This document shows positions 8,309 to 19,805 of a stretch of DNA of 64,000 nucleotides, in pieces. The stretch is taken from assembly GCA_022823505.1 (NCBI GenBank), contig JAJEIA010000098.1, positions 23,146 through 87,145 on the forward strand. The letters run 5' to 3'. Below the pieces are notes generated by a model. That model saw only the letters and a list, made by a program, of their open reading frames with translations, had not been told where the DNA came from and ran no database searches. Numbering within the stretch: the stretch's first letter is position 1; every line of letters starts with the position of its first letter. Both the position numbers and the translations under genes were made by a program. The DNA comes from Dehalococcoidia bacterium. GTDB taxonomy: Bacteria; Chloroflexota; Dehalococcoidia; Lucifugimonadales; UBA3495.

Positions 8309-9876
8309 TATAGCGGGATGTTGCCGTGTTTCTTCGCCGGCAGGGTGTCCCGCTTGTTCTGTAGCATTTCGAGAGCGCGGATGACGGTGGCCCGCGTCGA
8401 AGCCGGGTCGATCACGTCGTCCAGGTAGCCGCGGTTGGCGGCCACGTAGGGATTTGTAAAGCGCTCCTGATAGTCGGCGATGAGCTCGGCGCGACGGGTG
8501 TCGGGATCGTCGGCGTTGCTGATCTCCTCGCGGTAGATGATGTTCACCGCGCCGTCAGGGCCCATGACGGCTATTTCGGCGCTGGGCCAGGCGAGGTTGA
8601 CATCCGAGCGCAGGTGCTTGCTACTCATGACGATGTACGCTCCGCCGTAGGCCTTGCGGGTGATCAGCGCCACCTTGGGCACGGTGGCCTCCGCGTAGGC
8701 GTAGATCAACTTCGCCCCGTGGCGGATGATGCCGCCGTACTCCTGCTCCGTGCCCGGCATGAAGCCCGGCACGTCCACCAGGGTCACCAGTGGGATGTTG
8801 AAGCAGTCGCAGAACCGCACGAACCGGGCGGCCTTGGCGGACGCGTTGATGTCCAGCACACCGGCCAGGTACGCCGGCTGGTTGCCGACCAGCCCCACGG
8901 TCCTACCCGCCATCCTGGCGAATCCCACCACCACGTTGGGAGCGTACCCGGCCTGGACTTCCATGAAGTCCTCGTCGTCAACGATGTGGTAGATGATCTC
9001 GCGGATGTCGTACGGTCGGTTTGGCTCATCCGGCACTATACCGCGCAGGATTTCGTCGGCCCGGTCGACGGGGTCGCCGGAGCGATACCCGGGAGGGTCG
9101 TCGAGGTTGTTCAACGGCAGGAAGGAGATCAGCCGGCGGAGTTCCTCAAGGCACTCTTCCTCGGAATCGGCGACGAAGTGCGCCACGCCGCTGCGGGCCG
9201 CGTGGGCGTCGGCGCCGCCCAGTTGTTCGTGGGTCACGTCCTCTCCGGTGACCGCCCGGACCACGTCCGGCCCGGTGATGTACATCTGTCCAGTTCCGCG
9301 GACCATGAAGATGAAATCGGTGATGGCCGGTGAGTAGACCGCGCCGCCGGCCGACGGACCCATGATGACCGAGATCTGCGGCACCACGCCGGAGAACATG
9401 GTGTTGCGCAGGAAGATGTCGCCGTAGGCGGCCAGGCTCAATGCCCCTTCCTGGATGCGCGCGCCGCCGGAGTCGCAGATGCCGATCATGGGACAGCCGG
9501 TTTTGGCGGCCAGGTCCATGACCTTGCAGATCTTCTGGCCCACTACCTCGGAAAGCGAGCCGCCGAACACGGTGAAATCCTGCGCGTAGGCGAAGACCTG
9601 CCGGCCGTCGATGTTGCCGTAGCCGGTGACCACTGCGTCGCCGAGGAAGGTGCGATCTGCCAGTCCGAAGTCGGTGGTGCGGTGGGTGACGAAACGATCA
9701 ATCTCGGTGAACGTCCCATCGTCCATCAACGCGTTCAACCGTTCCCGCGCGGTCATCTTGCCCCGCTGGTGCTGTTGGTCGATGCGACGCTGCCCGCCGC
9801 CGAGCGCGGACTGGCCCTGCAGCCGAAGCAGGTTTTGCAAACCCGGGTCGTTGATCGCTTCTTCTGGTGTGGACAA
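8308..9876 (-). CDS. acyl-CoA carboxylase carboxyltransferase (beta) subunit, propionyl/methylmalonyl type
   Basis: This 522-residue protein transfers the carboxyl group from biotin to an acyl-CoA such as propionyl-CoA. Both halves of the crotonase-like fold are present: [16 protein letters not shown] and [12 protein letters not shown] in the N-half, [24 protein letters not shown] and [12 protein letters not shown] in the C-half. The start chosen is TTG at 9874-9876, with GGAGG six bases upstream, giving the normal N-terminus MSTPEEAI; a frame running further upstream is not homologous. No biotin carboxylase, biotin carrier or methylmalonyl-CoA epimerase/mutase gene is near, so partners must lie elsewhere. 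PccB, MmdA and AccD5 labels are all possible. Confidence 0.93.
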   Translation of the reverse strand: MSTPEEAINDPGLQNLLRLQGQSALGGGQRRIDQQHQRGKMTARERLNALMDDGTFTEIDRFVTHRTTDFGLADRTFLGDAVVTGYGNIDGRQVFAYAQDFTVFGGSLSEVVGQKICKVMDLAAKTGCPMIGICDSGGARIQEGALSLAAYGDIFLRNTMFSGVVPQISVIMGPSAGGAVYSPAITDFIFMVRGTGQMYITGPDVVRAVTGEDVTHEQLGGADAHAARSGVAHFVADSEEECLEELRRLISFLPLNNLDDPPGYRSGDPVDRADEILRGIVPDEPNRPYDIREIIYHIVDDEDFMEVQAGYAPNVVVGFARMAGRTVGLVGNQPAYLAGVLDINASAKAARFVRFCDCFNIPLVTLVDVPGFMPGTEQEYGGIIRHGAKLIYAYAEATVPKVALITRKAYGGAYIVMSSKHLRSDVNLAWPSAEIAVMGPDGAVNIIYREEISNADDPDTRRAELIADYQERFTNPYVAANRGYLDDVIDPASTRATVIRALEMLQNKRDTLPAKKHGNIPL

Positions 9877-9960
9877 TTCCGGCCTCCGTGGGAGATGCTG
9901 GCGCGACGTTTTGTGTCGTGGAATGCCGACCGGCAACGGGTGGCGTCCCCGATGGCTAAG

Positions 9961-9966
9961 TATAAT
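9961..9966 (+). promoter_or_regulatory. TATAAT -10 element upstream of folP
   Basis: A perfect -10 hexamer lies 40 bases before the TTG start of folP in the divergent folP/carboxyltransferase gap. No good -35 is present. The flanking bases read TATACT on the opposite strand, so it might serve both directions. Confidence 0.5.
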
Positions 9967-10006
9967 GGTTCTGGGAATCCCGCGCCTTTCCGGACCGGAG
10001 AACGAA

Positions 10007-10885
10007 TTGACCGCATCCCGCCCATCTCTGCAACGCACAGCGCCGACCCTGTCCGTGGCTGCCGGCGAACCGCTGGTTTGGGGCCGGCGCACCTACGTGA
10101 TGGGCATAATCAATCTGGCGCCCGACTCGTTCTCCGGCGACGGGCTGGCCGGTGACGTGCCAGCCGCGGTCGCGCAGGCGCGGCGCATGGAGGCTGATGG
10201 TGCGGACATGCTCGACGTGGGCGCGGAGTCGACGCGACCGGGGAGCACGCCCCTGTCCGCGTCGGCGGAGGCCCAACGCCTGCTGCCCGCCTTGGAGGCG
10301 ATCTGCCGGGCAGTGCAGGTTCCGGTAAGTGTCGACACCTACAAGGCTTCGGTGGCGCGGCGGGCGATCGGGGCCGGCGCGTCTATCGTAAACGACGTCT
10401 GGGGGCTGCTTGCTGATGGCAACATGGCGCGGGTCATCGCTGACGCCGGCGTTCCGGCAATCCTGATGCACAATCAGCGGGAGGCGGAATACGACGACCT
10501 GGTACCCGATGTGATCGCCGGCCTTCGTCGTATCGCGGGAATCGCTGGAGCAGCCGGCATCGCCGGTCACAACATCATCCTTGACCCCGGAATCGGTTTC
10601 GGCAAGACCGCCGACCACAACCTTGAACTGTTGCGGCGGCTGCCGGAATTGCAGGTACTCGGGTATCCGACGCTGCTTGGGGTCTCGCGAAAGTCGACCA
10701 TCGGCCGCGTACTCGGGTTGCCCGCAGATGACCGCATTGAGGGCACCGCGGCGGCCGTGACCATGAGCATCGCCGGCGGCGCCGACATCGTTCGGGTGCA
10801 CGATGTGAAGCAGATGGTTCGCGTGGCCCGCATGACCGATGCCATCGTGCGCGACTGGAGACCCGAAGGATGGTCCAACCGGTAA
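10007..10885 (+). CDS. folP: dihydropteroate synthase
   Basis: DHPS condenses p-aminobenzoate with 6-hydroxymethyl-dihydropterin diphosphate in folate synthesis. The 292-residue product has the pterin-binding signature [12 protein letters not shown] (family form NVTPDSFSDGG), [41 protein letters not shown] and a final RVHDV. The start is a TTG at 10007 with CGGAG six bases upstream; the open frame runs back to 9626 but that part is antisense to the carboxyltransferase gene. It overlaps folK by 16 bases, forming a folate operon. Confidence 0.94.
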   Translation: MTASRPSLQRTAPTLSVAAGEPLVWGRRTYVMGIINLAPDSFSGDGLAGDVPAAVAQARRMEADGADMLDVGAESTRPGSTPLSASAEAQRLLPALEAICRAVQVPVSVDTYKASVARRAIGAGASIVNDVWGLLADGNMARVIADAGVPAILMHNQREAEYDDLVPDVIAGLRRIAGIAGAAGIAGHNIILDPGIGFGKTADHNLELLRRLPELQVLGYPTLLGVSRKSTIGRVLGLPADDRIEGTAAAVTMSIAGGADIVRVHDVKQMVRVARMTDAIVRDWRPEGWSNR

Positions 10886-11385
10886 CAACCCACCTGTGCC
10901 TGGGCGGCAACCTGGGCGATCGCCTCGCGGCGCTTACGGAGGCGCTGCGGCTGCTGGACGCCACGCCGGGCATGCGCCGGACCGTCTGCTCCTCGGTCTA
11001 CGAAACCGAGCCTTGGGCCGTGGCCGATCAGCCCAACTTCCTCAACATCGTCGTCGCCTACGAAACCACGCTGTCGCCGGAAGACCTGCTGGCGGCGTGC
11101 AAGTCCGTGGAGGCCGAGGTTGGCCGCGTGACCTCGTACCGCTGGGGACCCCGCCTTATCGACGTGGACATCCTGCTCTACGGCGACCGGGTCGTGGATC
11201 TGGCCGAGCCGGACCTCCAAATACCGCACCCGCGCATGGCGCAGCGGGCCTTCGTGCTGGTTCCGCTGGCGGAGGTGACACCGGATCGTGGGGTCCCACC
11301 GGGCGGAACGTCCGTGCGCGTACTGCTGGAGCAGGTGGACGACCGGGCCGGCGTTGTTTGGTGGGGGGATGCTCCGTCACCCTGA
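10870..11385 (+). CDS. folK: 2-amino-4-hydroxy-6-hydroxymethyldihydropteridine diphosphokinase
   Basis: HPPK transfers pyrophosphate from ATP to 6-hydroxymethyl-dihydropterin, the step just before FolP. The 171-residue product shows LGGNLGDR at the N-terminus, SSVYETEPW, PNFLNIVVAY, the RWGPRLIDVDILLYG signature with metal-binding aspartates, and PHPRMAQRAFVLVPLAE. It overlaps the end of folP by 16 bases, so translation is probably coupled. Confidence 0.95.
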   Translation: MVQPVTTHLCLGGNLGDRLAALTEALRLLDATPGMRRTVCSSVYETEPWAVADQPNFLNIVVAYETTLSPEDLLAACKSVEAEVGRVTSYRWGPRLIDVDILLYGDRVVDLAEPDLQIPHPRMAQRAFVLVPLAEVTPDRGVPPGGTSVRVLLEQVDDRAGVVWWGDAPSP

Positions 11386-11412
11386 CCGCACCGCGCTACC
11401 GGCAATTGATCG

Positions 11413-13557
11413 TTACCGGTCGGTTCGGTACAGGTAGCGGGTGTCCCAAAGTCCGTACAGGGTGGGAGTGGTGTTGCCGAACACGTTTCGGACGGCGCTG
11501 ATCCTCTCGCTCAGCGTCGTGTAGATGACCGGAACGTTCTCAGCGGCAATCGTCTGCGCGCGGTGGTAGTAGGCCACGCGCTGGTCATGTTCCAGCTCCT
11601 GACTGGCTTTGACATAAAGATCGTCGATCTCAGATTCCCACTCGGTGGCGGGTTGGGCTTGGTTGGGGTGCCACAGGTGCAGGTTCCCGCTGCTGTGCCA
11701 GAAGTTGATGCTGAAGTGAGGTTCACTGCCGCCGCCGAAGCCGATAACCATCGACTCCCAGTCGTAGGATCTGGTTAGCTGGGAGACCAGGGAGCCAAAC
11801 GGGATTATTTCGAAGTTCGCCTTGATGCCGATGTCTTGCAGGCCACGGCGGATTATCTCGCCCACTTGCTGACGTTCGGTGTTGCCTTCATTGGTCACCA
11901 GCAGGAATTCTATCTCATTGCCCGCGCCGTCTTCTCGTGTGCCGTCCCCGTCGCCATCGGTCCAGCCGATGCCGTCCAGGATTGCGTTGGCCCGTCCCAG
12001 GTCGTACTCGTACCGTCGGACGTTGGGGTTGTGGAAATCGCCGGCGGCCGGGCTGACGGAGGACCATTGCGGGAATGCGAGGCCATGCTGGACGTCGTTG
12101 ATGATCGTGTCCTTGTCAACGCTGTGGGCAACGGCCTGGCGGAACTGCTTGTTGCGGAACCACTCCAACTGCTCGGGCGCCAGGTAAAGCTCGCCGGTGT
12201 CCGGGTTGGCGCCGGGGTTCATGTTGAACGCCAGAAACGTCGTCCCGTAAGCGGGGCCGCGCCGGTAGATCGTGAAATTCTCCCGCGCCTGGAGCGGGTC
12301 GAGTCCGGCGAATTCTTCGCCCCGCACCCCATGGGTGTCCGCCACGCCCGCGCGGAACTGGGCAAGGTCGTCGGCCAGGTCCGGAACGGTGAGCCGAACG
12401 ATTTCTTCCAGGTACGGCAGGTTGTTGCCGGCGGAGTCCTTGAGCCAATAATCCGGGTTGCGCCGGAAGACTATGCGGTCGTCGGGTACGTAACGTTCGA
12501 TGGTAAATGGGCCGGTGCCGATTACCTCGGTCGGGTCGGTGTTGATGTCCCACGTCTCGACGAAGGTGCCGTCGTCAACGCGCGGCTCCAGAATGTGCTT
12601 CGGATAAATTGCGGTTCCCATGGAGCGCAGGAACGGGCCGAATGGCGCCGGCAGGATGCATTCCACCGTAAAGTCATCCAGCGCTGTGACCGTCATCGGC
12701 GATGTACGCCACTGGCCGCTTGCCTCGTCCCGATACCGGAAGTTGAACGTCGAGCGGCTGCTGGCCGGAATATCGTCGTTGTAGATAATCCGGTTGAAGG
12801 TAAAGTCAACGTCATGGGCGGTGAACGGCTGCCCGTCGTGCCAACGCACGTCCTGCCGGAGCCGGAACGTCCACGTCAAGCCATCCTCCGAGCGCTCCCA
12901 GGACTCTGCCAGCCCCGGCTCTACCTGGTTGGTCAGCCAGGAGGTCTCGGTCAAACCGTCGAAAAGGTATCCCAGGACGCCCGACGAGGAGCCATCGGTG
13001 GCAATTGCCAAGTTGAAGGTAAGTGGATCGCCGATGGTCGCGAAGGTCAGGGTGCCGCCGGGTTTTCCGATGGCGTACTCAAAATCCTCGGCATTTTTTC
13101 GAAGTTGCTCAACGCTCATGGTCTGAGTGACGGGAGTCGGACGCCGCGTGGCGATCGTTGCCTCCTCTCGCTCTCTGGGGAATATCACCTGCATCGGCGA
13201 GGTGGTGTCCTCGGCGGCGCCCGGCTTGCGCACTATCAAATAGCAAACCTCGTCCGGGGAGTTGGCTTCGTACCCGCCGGCCGTGGCCGGATACGCTCGG
13301 ACGGTGGTGTAGCCGTTGCTGTCGGAACTGCGGACGACGAACCACCGGTCGCCGTCGGAGTCGGTGAAGTAGTCCTGGTAGGCAATACGGCCGTGGTCGC
13401 CTTGCCGCAGCGGCCCGTCGTCGGCCGGCCCGGGCCAGGAACTGGGACACGCCGGGTCGGCCGCCGCCGCATCATCCACCGGAAGGGATAGCATTCCAAC
13501 CGCCGCGCCCACCAGGCACGCCATGATCACAATATGGATCCGAAGCGACTTCGCCAC
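11413..13557 (-). CDS. ABC-transporter peptide-binding protein (SBP family 5) with N-terminal extension
   Basis: A 714-residue exported solute-binding protein. The GTG start at 13555-13557 has GGGAGG just upstream. A signal peptide (Lys/Arg, then a hydrophobic run to about residue 33, ending AAAAD) has no lipobox cysteine. Residues about 35-160 form an extra region with two cysteines, unrelated in pattern to the binding domain. The family-5 domain begins near GKPGGTLTFATIGDPLTFN and includes GLTWTFRLRQDVRWHDGQPFTAHDV and the GTGPFTIERY segment. It binds oligopeptides or similar ligands. No permease or ATPase gene is adjacent, so it is an orphan here. Confidence 0.88.
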   Translation of the reverse strand: MAKSLRIHIVIMACLVGAAVGMLSLPVDDAAAADPACPSSWPGPADDGPLRQGDHGRIAYQDYFTDSDGDRWFVVRSSDSNGYTTVRAYPATAGGYEANSPDEVCYLIVRKPGAAEDTTSPMQVIFPREREEATIATRRPTPVTQTMSVEQLRKNAEDFEYAIGKPGGTLTFATIGDPLTFNLAIATDGSSSGVLGYLFDGLTETSWLTNQVEPGLAESWERSEDGLTWTFRLRQDVRWHDGQPFTAHDVDFTFNRIIYNDDIPASSRSTFNFRYRDEASGQWRTSPMTVTALDDFTVECILPAPFGPFLRSMGTAIYPKHILEPRVDDGTFVETWDINTDPTEVIGTGPFTIERYVPDDRIVFRRNPDYWLKDSAGNNLPYLEEIVRLTVPDLADDLAQFRAGVADTHGVRGEEFAGLDPLQARENFTIYRRGPAYGTTFLAFNMNPGANPDTGELYLAPEQLEWFRNKQFRQAVAHSVDKDTIINDVQHGLAFPQWSSVSPAAGDFHNPNVRRYEYDLGRANAILDGIGWTDGDGDGTREDGAGNEIEFLLVTNEGNTERQQVGEIIRRGLQDIGIKANFEIIPFGSLVSQLTRSYDWESMVIGFGGGSEPHFSINFWHSSGNLHLWHPNQAQPATEWESEIDDLYVKASQELEHDQRVAYYHRAQTIAAENVPVIYTTLSERISAVRNVFGNTTPTLYGLWDTRYLYRTDR

Positions 13558-13619
13558 AGTTCCTCCCTCTGAAGTGGATCGATCTCGCAGTTTTGAGTAT
13601 CCAAATGCCCGGCGACCAT

Positions 13620-13625
13620 TATAAT
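13620..13625 (+). promoter_or_regulatory. TATAAT -10 element for the gamma-glutamyltransferase gene
   Basis: A perfect -10 hexamer lies 35 bases before the ATG at 13661. The sequence is nearly palindromic and also gives TATAAT on the minus strand (13618-13623), so it may also serve the divergent binding-protein gene. Confidence 0.45.
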
Positions 13626-13660
13626 CAGGAGGGTCAACCCATTATCCAGGAGGCGTTACC

Positions 13661-15292
13661 ATGTCCATCACCCAACTCACCCGCAGCGCCGTGTACGGCC
13701 AGAATGGCATGGTCTGCTCGAACTCGCCCCTGGCGGCGGCGGCCGGACTCCGTGCAATGCAGGAGGGCGGCAACGCGTTTGATGCCGCCCTGGCCGTTGC
13801 GGCCGTGGAATGCGTCACCCTGGTTCCCGTTTGCGGCCTCGGCGGCGATTCGTTCATCCTGGCCTACGACGCCAGGAGCGGCCGGGTCACCAATATCAAC
13901 AGCAGCGGGGTCGCCGCCGCGGGCGCCGAGGCCGAGTACTACCGGGGCCAGGGCCTGGCTTTGATGCCCATACAGGGGCCGCACTCGATTTCAGTGCCCG
14001 GCGAGGCCGCCGCGTGGGAGACCATGCACCAAAGCTTCGGCACCATGCCCTTTGCCGAACTGCTGGCCCCCGCAATCCAGTACGCCGAGCTGGGGTTCCC
14101 TGTGTCACCCCGCATCGCGAGGTCCTTCGCCGGCAACGCCGAGTTGCTGGGCCGTTTCGCGGCCACCGCGGACATCTACCTGGCCAACGGCGGGCGGCCG
14201 CCCCGGGTCGGCGAGATCCTGGTCAACGGCGATCTGGCAAACACCATGCGAGCCGTTGCTGAGGGTGGCGCCGATGCCTTCTACCGCAGCGACATCACCA
14301 GGAAGATGGTCGAGGGCATCAACAGCGCCGGCGGACTGTTCATCGAGGACGACTTCGCCGGCCATTACGCCGACGTGGGCGAGCCCATCAGCACCTCGTA
14401 CCGCGATCATACGATTTACCAGACCCGCCCGCCGTCCCAGGGGTTCCTGCTGCTGGAGATGCTGAACATCGTCAGCGGCCACGACCTGTCGTCGATGACG
14501 CCCAACTCGGCCGACTCGATACACCTGCTGGTGGAAGCGAAGAAGATCGCGTACTCGGACCGCAACCGTCTCGCTGGCGACCCCAATTTTGTTGACTGGC
14601 CCCTGGACGGCCTGCTGTCGACCGAGTATGCCGACATGCGCCGTGACCAGATCCATCCCTTCCAGGCCGGCGACGAAGTCCGCCCCCTGGTCCCGGTGAA
14701 TGGCCACGGCGATACCACGTACTTCTGCGTCGCCGATGGCGATGGCAACGCGGTCAGCTGGATCCACAGCCTGTCCAACGGGTTCGGCTCCGGCGTCGTC
14801 GCTCCCGGGACCGGCGTGCTTTTCAACAACCGCGCCGGGCGTGGATTCAGCCTCGAACCCGACCATCCCAACGTCATCGCGCCGGGTAAGCGCACCATGC
14901 ACACTTTGAACTGCTACCTGACCACCGTTGACGGCGAGGTTTCCATAGTCGGCGGCACGCCCGGCGGCGATGTCCAGCCGCAGGTCGGGATCCAGATGTT
15001 GACCAAGCTGATTGACGGCGGACTGCAGCCCCAGGACGCCGTGGAATCGCCGCGCTGGCACAGCTTCCCCGGCACCGACCCGGCGACGATCAACCGCGCC
15101 GGTGAGCTCCGGGTCGAGGTGGGGATGCCCGACGATACGATCCGGGATCTGGGCCGGATGGGACACAACGTGGTGCAGAACCCGCTGGGTTCCTACCACG
15201 GCGTGGTGCAGCTCATCGTGCGCGACCGGCGTCGCGGCGTGCTGGCGGGCGCCTCGGACCCCCGGGGGGATGGCCAGGCTGTGGCCTACTGA
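13661..15292 (+). CDS. gamma-glutamyltransferase family protein
   Basis: A 543-residue N-terminal-nucleophile hydrolase homologue. EGGNAFDAALAVAAV and GLGGDSFIL are conserved family segments. The autocleavage/nucleophile threonine is expected at HGDTTYF (Thr352 or Thr353), followed by a DGNAVSWIHSLSNGFGSGV stretch. No signal peptide is seen, so a cytosolic acylase-like or gamma-glutamyl hydrolase role is as likely as glutathione breakdown. AGGAGG at 13648-13653 sets the ATG. Its stop overlaps the next ATG as TGATG (15290-15294). Confidence 0.9.
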   Translation: MSITQLTRSAVYGQNGMVCSNSPLAAAAGLRAMQEGGNAFDAALAVAAVECVTLVPVCGLGGDSFILAYDARSGRVTNINSSGVAAAGAEAEYYRGQGLALMPIQGPHSISVPGEAAAWETMHQSFGTMPFAELLAPAIQYAELGFPVSPRIARSFAGNAELLGRFAATADIYLANGGRPPRVGEILVNGDLANTMRAVAEGGADAFYRSDITRKMVEGINSAGGLFIEDDFAGHYADVGEPISTSYRDHTIYQTRPPSQGFLLLEMLNIVSGHDLSSMTPNSADSIHLLVEAKKIAYSDRNRLAGDPNFVDWPLDGLLSTEYADMRRDQIHPFQAGDEVRPLVPVNGHGDTTYFCVADGDGNAVSWIHSLSNGFGSGVVAPGTGVLFNNRAGRGFSLEPDHPNVIAPGKRTMHTLNCYLTTVDGEVSIVGGTPGGDVQPQVGIQMLTKLIDGGLQPQDAVESPRWHSFPGTDPATINRAGELRVEVGMPDDTIRDLGRMGHNVVQNPLGSYHGVVQLIVRDRRRGVLAGASDPRGDGQAVAY

Positions 15293-16425
15293 TGCTTCGC
15301 GGTGCGCCGGATGCAATTGCCGTCGTGTGCAAAGGCATCAGGCTACCGGTTATCGCGGCCGTTACGCTGACCCTGGCGGTGTCGGCATGCGAACCGGCGG
15401 CGCCACCAAACCCGACGGTGCCGCCGCTGACTCCGGCGGCGGCAGTATCGACTCCGGGCGCCGCGGCCATGGGCGCCGCGCGAACGGCGACGCCGGCCGC
15501 CCCGTCGCCGGCTCTAGCGAGCCGGGCGGAACCACCGCGCGCGGAATCGGCCGCCGCCGCGTCACAACCGAAAGTGTCGGCGGCAATCGTGGCGCGAGCG
15601 AAGGAAAGGGTAGATGATCTGACCGGCCGGATGCTCCGGCCCCGACCGGTTGACACCGACGTTCTCTGGGGCGCGCTTCTGACCCACCGCGCCCTGGGGA
15701 TCAGAAACGACAACGCGCCGGACATTGATGCGCCGGCCAGGATGCTGGAGATGTGGCACTCCGGGAATCCGTGCTACGGGATGCTGGAGGCAGAAGTCGA
15801 GCAGTTGGGCGCGGCCCATCAGTTTGGGCCGGTGGAGTTCAATGCCTACTTCGACCACATTTTGTTACAGGTGTCGCCATGCCTGGACGAACAATGGCCG
15901 AAGGTTGATGCTGAGCGGTTCTTCGCCAATTCCGACGCCGTCCGGGCCGCCCGTGTCTCCACCTGGTTCGACAGCATCTGGGACAGATCAAGGGCTGAGG
16001 CGCTGACGGAGCTGGACCATTGTCGGGCCGGCTTTTATGCCCACGCGCCAGCGGCCGTGTCAGCCGGAGCGGCGGCGGATCTCCACACCGCGTGGGGCGA
16101 GGCGATGGTCGAATTTTCCGAATGCCGCCAGCAGGCGCTGCGCGCGGAATTCCCGTTTGTGTATCTGGGCGAATCGCAGATGTTCGCGTTCGAACTCAAC
16201 GACCGGTACACCCTGATAGCACTTCAGGCAACACTCGGCGGTCACCTGATCGCGATCTCCATGCAGCGGCCCTACGACGAGTGTTGGCCGAAGTTCGAGG
16301 CCGACATACCGGAAATCGCGTTAGCCGAGGGTCCGGCGCAAATGGCGGAGTCCAGGAGCGCCGCGTTGCGCGCCCTGCGCGTGTGTATCCAGGAACTGCC
16401 CGAATACCACCCGTTCGGCGACTGA
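15292..16425 (+). CDS. putative lipoprotein of unknown function
   Basis: A 377-residue protein with a hydrophobic N-terminus ending in LAVSAC, so Cys33 is a likely lipidation site and LspA substrate. A Pro/Thr/Ala/Ser-rich low-complexity linker runs to about residue 95. The remaining 280 residues are mostly alpha-helical in character, with five spaced cysteines in contexts such as GNPCYGM, SPCLDEQWPK and DECWPKFEA; the repeated C-x3-WPK pattern suggests an internal duplication. I recognise no family. It is translationally coupled to the gamma-glutamyltransferase by a TGATG overlap. Confidence 0.75.
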   Translation: MLRGAPDAIAVVCKGIRLPVIAAVTLTLAVSACEPAAPPNPTVPPLTPAAAVSTPGAAAMGAARTATPAAPSPALASRAEPPRAESAAAASQPKVSAAIVARAKERVDDLTGRMLRPRPVDTDVLWGALLTHRALGIRNDNAPDIDAPARMLEMWHSGNPCYGMLEAEVEQLGAAHQFGPVEFNAYFDHILLQVSPCLDEQWPKVDAERFFANSDAVRAARVSTWFDSIWDRSRAEALTELDHCRAGFYAHAPAAVSAGAAADLHTAWGEAMVEFSECRQQALRAEFPFVYLGESQMFAFELNDRYTLIALQATLGGHLIAISMQRPYDECWPKFEADIPEIALAEGPAQMAESRSAALRALRVCIQELPEYHPFGD

Positions 16426-16461
16426 TGATCGCGGCGGTCGGGCGTAACGCGGCTCGTTGCC

Positions 16462-16995
16462 TCAGGCTTCCGGGAAGTAGTAGATCGCCGGCAGGCCGCG
16501 GTACCGCTCGTCGAAGTCCATGCCGTAACCCACCACGAAGCGGTTGGGGATGGTGAACCCAACGTAGTCGTACTGGACCTCAACCTCCCGGCGGTCCGGC
16601 TTGTCCAGCAGCGTGCAGTACCGCAACGAAGCCGGTCGCAACCCGTTGATGTATTCCGTCACGGCAACGCACGTGTACCCGGTGTCCGCGATGTCGTCCA
16701 CGATCAGCACGTGCCGGCCCTCTATGTGCCGGGTTTCCAGCGTCCCGGTGACGCGGACATCGCCCGACGAAACGGTTCCGCCGCCATAGCTGTTGGCCCG
16801 CACGAATTCGAGGCGATGCACTTCGGCCCGGAGCAATCGCAGCAGGTCCGCCGTGAAGATCGCCGCCCCCTTGAGCACACTGACGACGACCACGCCGGTG
16901 GTGGCGTAGTCGCGGTCGATCTCGCGGGCCAGCGTGACCACGCCGGCGCGCAACTCGTCCTCGGGGATCAGGACGGCCAGACCGTCGCGTCGCAT
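16462..16995 (-). CDS. hpt: hypoxanthine phosphoribosyltransferase
   Basis: A purine-salvage enzyme of 177 residues that makes IMP/GMP from hypoxanthine/guanine and PRPP. Motif SVLKGAAIFTADL (40-52) forms the PPi loop, RANSYGGGT the flexible loop, VLIVDDIADTGYT (97-108) the PRPP-binding site with the acidic pair, and DYVGFTIPNRFVVGYG the purine-binding region. It starts 24 bases after gyrB ends on the same strand, so cotranscription is likely. Confidence 0.93.
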   Translation of the reverse strand: MRRDGLAVLIPEDELRAGVVTLAREIDRDYATTGVVVVSVLKGAAIFTADLLRLLRAEVHRLEFVRANSYGGGTVSSGDVRVTGTLETRHIEGRHVLIVDDIADTGYTCVAVTEYINGLRPASLRYCTLLDKPDRREVEVQYDYVGFTIPNRFVVGYGMDFDERYRGLPAIYYFPEA

Positions 16996-17019
16996 CGCGA
17001 AGAACCCGGGAGGGAAGGG

Positions 17020-19056
<2,037 letters not shown>

Positions 19057-19110
19057 TCAACGCGATTACTGTAACGCAGTACAACAATATGCAGTATCAG
19101 CGCGCGTAGC

Positions 19111-19139
19111 ATTATACCAAATCCGGCGTTACTTTGCCA
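19111..19139 (-). promoter_or_regulatory. predicted gyrB promoter
   Basis: On the minus strand TGGCAA (19139-19134) and TATAAT (19116-19111) are spaced 17 bases apart, about 100 bases before the gyrB ATG. Confidence 0.6.
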
Positions 19140-19225
19140 TGCAGGGCGTGTCAGGAATTCATCGATTTTAGGAAATTCGCCAGATTCTTCCGGCAATTTC
19201 GAGCCGCATCAGAACCGATTCCGCG

Positions 19226-19684
19226 TCAATCGGCGCGTGCCCCGCCCGGCCCGTCCCCGGCCTGTGGGTGGTACCAGTCACCCGAGAGTAGGCTGGCGAT
19301 AGCCAGGCGCATGGGTTCGAACAATGGTTGGGGCGGCTCTCGCAGCGGAAACCAACCGTAATCGCAGAACGAGCCGTCGATGGCCTGGGGAACCGGGTCC
19401 TGCTCGCCAATGTCGCCCAGGAACTCCACATCAACATAGTGGCGGTCATAAGCAACAATATTGCTCAGGCAGAGCACGCGGAGGTCTCCCACCGCCACTC
19501 CGAGCTCTTCCATCGCCTCCCGGCGCGCACAATCTTCCAGGGTTTCCCCGAACTCCAGGTGGCCACCCGCCGATCCCCACGTCGCCTCGCCGTGCGCTCC
19601 CCGCCGCTGCGCCAGGAACACCTTCCCGCCCCTGATGAATACGACCCCCACACCCACCAGTGGCCTGTCTGCCTGCGTACTCAC
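19226..19684 (-). CDS. NUDIX hydrolase
   Basis: A 152-residue nucleoside-diphosphate-X hydrolase. The NUDIX box reads GGHLEFGETLEDCARREAME followed by ELGV, with all catalytic glutamates present. The start is a GTG at 19682-19684, giving MSTQADRPLVGVGVVFIRGG; frames running further upstream have no coding character. A TGCTATACT extended -10 ends only six bases before the GTG and no Shine-Dalgarno is present, so the mRNA is probably leaderless. Substrate is not evident; WGSAGGHLEFGE resembles sugar-nucleotide or dihydroneopterin-phosphate-type NUDIX enzymes. Confidence 0.88.
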   Translation of the reverse strand: MSTQADRPLVGVGVVFIRGGKVFLAQRRGAHGEATWGSAGGHLEFGETLEDCARREAMEELGVAVGDLRVLCLSNIVAYDRHYVDVEFLGDIGEQDPVPQAIDGSFCDYGWFPLREPPQPLFEPMRLAIASLLSGDWYHPQAGDGPGGARAD

Positions 19685-19690
19685 GGCCGC

Positions 19691-19699
19691 AGTATAGCA
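19691..19699 (-). promoter_or_regulatory. extended -10 promoter giving a probable leaderless NUDIX mRNA
   Basis: TGCTATACT on the minus strand ends at 19691 and the GTG start is at 19684. Transcription would begin at or within a base or two of the start codon. Confidence 0.55.
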
Positions 19700-19740
19700 C
19701 GGGGACAGTTCGACCCCGGACGACCAGCGTGCGCGTTCGG

Positions 19741-19770
19741 TTGTCGGCCGGGAACGGCGGGTGCTAGACT
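19741..19770 (+). promoter_or_regulatory. predicted promoter of the inositol-phosphatase homologue
   Basis: TTGTCG (19741-19746), an 18-base spacer and TAGACT (19765-19770) preceded by TGC. It lies divergent to the NUDIX promoter and 35 bases before the ATG. Confidence 0.5.
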
Positions 19771-19805
19771 GCGCCATCCTATCTGCCCCTTGCGAGTTAG
19801 CCCTG

